NCBI GenBank assembly: GCA_016617855.1
Contig: JAECUM010012887.1
Coordinates: 62,001 to 126,000, forward strand
DNA length: 64,000 bases
Origin: Megalonaias nervosa
Lineage: Eukaryota; Mollusca; Bivalvia; Unionida; Unionidae
Direction: 5' to 3'
Below the pieces are notes generated by a model. That model saw only the letters and a list, made by a program, of their open reading frames with translations. It had not been told where the DNA came from and did not search any database. The translations under genes and the position numbers were made by a program. Positions within the stretch are counted from its first letter, which is position 1; every line of letters begins with the position of its first letter. This document shows, in pieces, positions 60,828 through 64,000 of this stretch.

Positions 60828-61226
60828 TGGGTGGCGCTCTACAGTTTTGTATTTTGCATAGGGTTAGAATTTTTAAAGAAAAAGACTTTGTTTACATTTT
60901 ATATATTTGGTAATTCATTCATTGCACTTTCAGAAGCTGGTATTGTCTAGTCTGGCAAAATTCATTTTCCCTATTTTAAAAGCTACTAAGAATAGTGTAC
61001 TTTAGACAAATTCAGGCTGATTTTTGGAGCACAAGGGAGCAGTCATTTTAGTTAGCAGAGTGCTAAGATCATTTACAATTTCCAAAAGTACAATATCCAA
61101 AGAAATGTCAGCCACATTACATCAAAGGAGCATAGAGGTATGCCAACATTCTGTCCACTGTGCATGTTTTAAATGCAAACAACTTCACCATACATACATC
61201 ACTCTCTCAATAGTACATAATAACTG
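60828..61226. repeat. local duplication, copy 1
   Basis: From GTGGCGCTCTACAGTTTTGT to AGTACATAATAACTGGTGAG. Over 90% identical to the second copy. Confidence 0.9.
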
Positions 61227-61398
61227 GTGAGCGCCCCCATAAAGAGTACATAGGTATTATTATTGTATGATTTAATTTTGATTGTATGGCTGAAATATTT
61301 AAGTCGCAAGCATCAAAATAGTCCTTTTGAATAATTCTCCTGTATCTCCCCCCGCAGAACAGTATTTATTACTGTCAGAGTCTCAAACAGGTACAGCG

Positions 61399-61409
61399 CC
61401 CCCCCCCCC
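61399..61409. repeat. C11 homopolymer
   Basis: Eleven consecutive C between the two copies of the local duplication. Confidence 0.85.
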
Positions 61410-61958
61410 TTATGATATAATGTGAGCTATTTTAAAAATGCCCATTGCATTTTGTCAACGTAGCAACCAGTGGTATGGTGAAAGAGAGGAACATGAAACT
61501 AGCCATAAGTATTCCCAGGATGTCAACAATAAATTTTACAGTTTGAAAAGGGATGGAATAGGTGAGGTTCATAAAAGTCAAAGGTCAATGGGTAAAATAT
61601 TAGCTTATTGTTTAATATGCAAGAAAACAAATTTGCTTTGTCATCATTTATTTTTTAATTTCATTGCAAATAAATGAAAAGAAACATTTTCACTATATGT
61701 TTCTTTTACTTAATGCAACAGTTTTAAATTTAAGTTGACTTTATTTCTATATTCTAAGACTTCTAATTTCTCCATAATTGAGGTCACTACTCACACAAAC
61801 TTGCCTCGTGGCAAATTATGTAAGCAAGAGCAAAATAAGCATAATTAGCTTATTTTCATGCATAAAATCAATGTTAATATACCATTTTATTCAGAACATC
61901 ATACATAATAATATGAAATTAAGAAAAATAATTGCATACATTTTTATATTTGTTTTAA

Positions 61959-62597
61959 GTGGTGCTCTACAGTTTCGTATTTTGCATAGGGTTAGAATTT
62001 TAAAGAAAAAGACTTCCTCCAGGTTTCCTCACTAGTTATACTGGCTATTTAAAAAGACCTTGTATATCTTAGGTGTTTTTCAAAGAACCTTTAATTCCCT
62101 TTATTTTGGTGTATGATTGATGGGTGTAATATGGGTTATAGAGTATACAGCTTGGCCTTACTCCAGATGTGCACCTTTCAAAAAGTGCTAGCTCCACTTG
62201 GTCATTTTCACTTCCTGAACTTCAGAGGTAAATTGTAAAAAAAAGAGCTGATAACTTTTTTTACATTTTATACATTTGGTAATTCATTCACTGCACTTTC
62301 AAAAGCTGGTATTGTCTAGTCTGGCAAAATTCATTTTCCCTATTTTAAAAGCTACTAAGGATAGTGTACTTTAGACAAATTCAGGCTGATTTTTGGAGCA
62401 CAAGGGAGCAGTCATTTTAGTTAACAGCGTGCTAAGATCATTTACAATTTCCAAAAGTACAATATCCAAAGAAATGTCAGCCACATTACATCAAAGTAGC
62501 ATAGAGGTATGCCAACATTCTCTCCACTGTGCATGTTTTAAATGCAAACAACTTCACCATACATACATCACTCTCTCAAAAGTACATAATAACTGGT
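61959..62597. repeat. local duplication, copy 2, with a 0.24-kb insert
   Basis: It begins GTGGTGCTCTACAGTTTCGT, is interrupted at about 62013-62258 by unrelated sequence that includes a SINE-B-like scrap (CTCCAGGTTTCCTCACTAG), and resumes with TTTACATTTTATACATTTGG. Confidence 0.88.
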
Positions 62598-62659
62598 GAG
62601 TTTTATTGTTACAAATTATAGTTTCTACTGTTGTTAGTGAAACTTTAATGCAAAGGGAC

Positions 62660-63245
62660 ATGCTTTGCAGACTCATGTACATCAGGTGTTTGTACTGTTG
62701 GATATTCTTGGCAAGATTACAGTACAATGAAGCGAGCTTGCAGACCCATGTACATCAGATGAGACCACAGTACCATGGAACAAGTTTGCAGACCCATGTA
62801 CATGTACATCAGGTTAGACTTTAGTACTGTCCAGTTAAGCTTTTAGACCCATATACGTGAGATTTTAGTACAATGGGGCAAACTTACAGACCCATGTACA
62901 TCAGGTGAGACTAATGTACAATGGGGTGAGCTTGCAGACCATGTACATCAGTTGAGACTAAAGTACAAGGTAAGCTTGCAGACCCATGTAAGTCAGGTGA
63001 GATATTACTACAAAGGGGCAACCTTAGAGACAAATGAAATGTCAGGTGAGACTTTAGTACAATGAGGTGAGCTTGAAGACCTATGTACATCAGGTGAGAA
63101 TTAAGTAAAATAGGGCAAGCTTGCAGACCCATGTACGTATGTCAAGTGAGAAATTAGTACCATGGGATCAGCTTACAGATCCATGTACATCAGGTGAGAC
63201 TAATGTATAATGGGGCAAGCTTACAGACCCATGTATGTCAGGTGA
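62660..63245. repeat. ~48-bp minisatellite, about 12 copies
   Basis: The unit contains GCTTGCAGACCCATGTACAT and CAGGTGAGACTTTAGTACAA. Copies vary in length and sequence. Confidence 0.92.
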
Positions 63246-63520
63246 CACCACAATATGCACCAGTATAAACACTATTAATTTATTTCCAATAATAACTTCA
63301 TTTATTAAATAATAAATGCACTTAAATTACACAAAATTAAAATGAATACAGGTTAAGTTCCAAGAGGAATATTGCTCTAATTATATTTATTACTGAATCA
63401 AACACAAAATGACGTGATGTGATTTAATGCATGGTTGTACCATGAAAAACCTCCTGCAGCATCATGTTGCATAGCAATAAATCTATTGGGTCCTACAAGT
63501 GTTTAACTGCAACAGGTGAG
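63246..63520. other. unassigned spacer
   Basis: A/T-rich; nothing recognised. Confidence 0.5.
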
Positions 63521-63621
63521 GACCGCTCTGGTGGCCTAGTGGTTAGAGCGTCCGCTCCAGATGTGGGAGGACGTGGGTTTGATCCCCAGCTGAGTCATAC
63601 CAAAGACTTCTAAAAATGGTA
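63521..63621 (+). mobile_element. SINE-A 5' part, split by a pogo-like insertion
   Basis: GACCGCTCTGGTGGCCTAGT opens the tRNA head; the A box GTGGCCTAGTGG and B box GGGTTTGATCCCC are well preserved. The copy stops at GGTA, where the pogo-like element enters at TA; the rest should lie right of the window. Confidence 0.85.
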
Positions 63622-64000
63622 CAGTGTGACCCCGCTATAACACGGTAGTTGGGAGCCATAGAACCCGACCGTGTTATAGACCGAACCATGTTATAAGCAA
63701 CCAGGTCAGTTACCTGAAGAAAATGATGCATGTACTCGAAAAAATGTGCGAGGGGGGTGGGGGTGTAGGTAATGAATGCGGGCGCAAAAATATGTGCTTC
63801 ATTGGCAGTTATCATCTTAAATTGATGCATATTAAGTGAGAAATACACATGTAGTGAAAACAGAGAAGGCATATATAATATTTTACTTTATTCAGAGAAC
63901 CACGCAATGGTACATATAGGTGTATACTATTTATACATACATGTCTAATGTATAGCAATTAATAAAATATCAACACCGTGTACTCACCCGCGAATCACGT
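63622..64000 (-). mobile_element. second pogo-like element, reverse orientation, cut by window edge
   Basis: It starts after TA (63620-63621) with CAGTGTGACCCCGCTATAAC and runs to the window end. The sequence matches the reverse complement of about 9300-9676 of the first copy, including CGTGTTATA repeats and the G-rich stretch. It inserted into a SINE. Confidence 0.88.

Noticed and set aside
61024..62599. Pair of 68-codon plus-strand frames conserved between the two copies of the local duplication, each before GTGAG
   Set aside because: All five base differences that I could count inside the frame change an amino acid, which argues against selection on a protein, and no ATG starts the frame.
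63521..63600. Possible tRNA gene
   Set aside because: A and B boxes are present, but no closed acceptor stem or anticodon arm fits and the body continues as SINE-A.

Overview
This is an AT-rich animal (eukaryotic) window, not a microbial one. Its protein-coding content consists of short exons separated by long introns with canonical GT/AG junctions. The repeat landscape (tRNA-derived SINEs, DIRS-like retroelement debris, pogo/Tigger-like and BED-finger hAT-like DNA transposons, many minisatellites, and arm/core-repeat/hairpin elements like the 'pearl'/HINE elements of bivalves) suggests a marine lophotrochozoan, most likely a bivalve mollusc. That taxonomic call is inference.

One gene is recognised with confidence: a DEAH-box RNA helicase of the DHX33 type on the minus strand. 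Fifteen exons chain in perfect phase from 49465 down to 3748, and a sixteenth, upstream exon at 52364-52456 fits in phase. Together they encode about 544 codons holding every helicase motif (GETGSGKT, PRRVAA, DEAH, SAT, FLTGQEE, TNIAETS, QRTGRAGR) and the start of the C-terminal helicase-associated region. The initiator exon was not found with certainty; a weak candidate lies at 55573-55622. The last exons lie left of position 1.

The rest of the window is intron and flank filled with repeats. 1-2.7 kb: nested SINEs and a degenerate ~140-bp array. 2.7-3.1 kb: 33-bp minisatellite. 5.2-5.7 kb: an orphan exon pair, unrelated to DHX33, inside its intron. 6.5-10.8 kb: a decayed DIRS-like retroelement split by a 1.9-kb pogo-like element. 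11.5-13.8 kb: 41-bp and 27-bp minisatellites. 15-17 kb: a Tigger-like MITE, a second 41-bp array and a pearl-like array. 22.3-23.8 kb: a hAT-like element inserted in a 66-bp array. 33.2-34.3 kb: a HINE-like array with a SINE inserted in it. 35.7-36.9 kb: a minisatellite with a 387-bp higher-order repeat. 37.9-39.5 kb: a second DIRS fragment. 41.6-42.3 kb: 50-bp array. 45-46 kb: a second hAT-like copy. 46-53.5 kb: four copies of a ~0.85-kb LTR-like repeat.

Right of about 55.6 kb no gene was recognised. That region holds a possible Ty3-type LTR, a foldback element, a local duplication (60.8-62.6 kb), a 48-bp array and, at the right edge, a SINE cut by another pogo-like copy. No new multi-gene system is visible. 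The points most worth checking are the orphan exon pair, the duplicated splice donor of a helicase exon, the 6-bp-target-site BED-finger element and the arm/core/hairpin elements.
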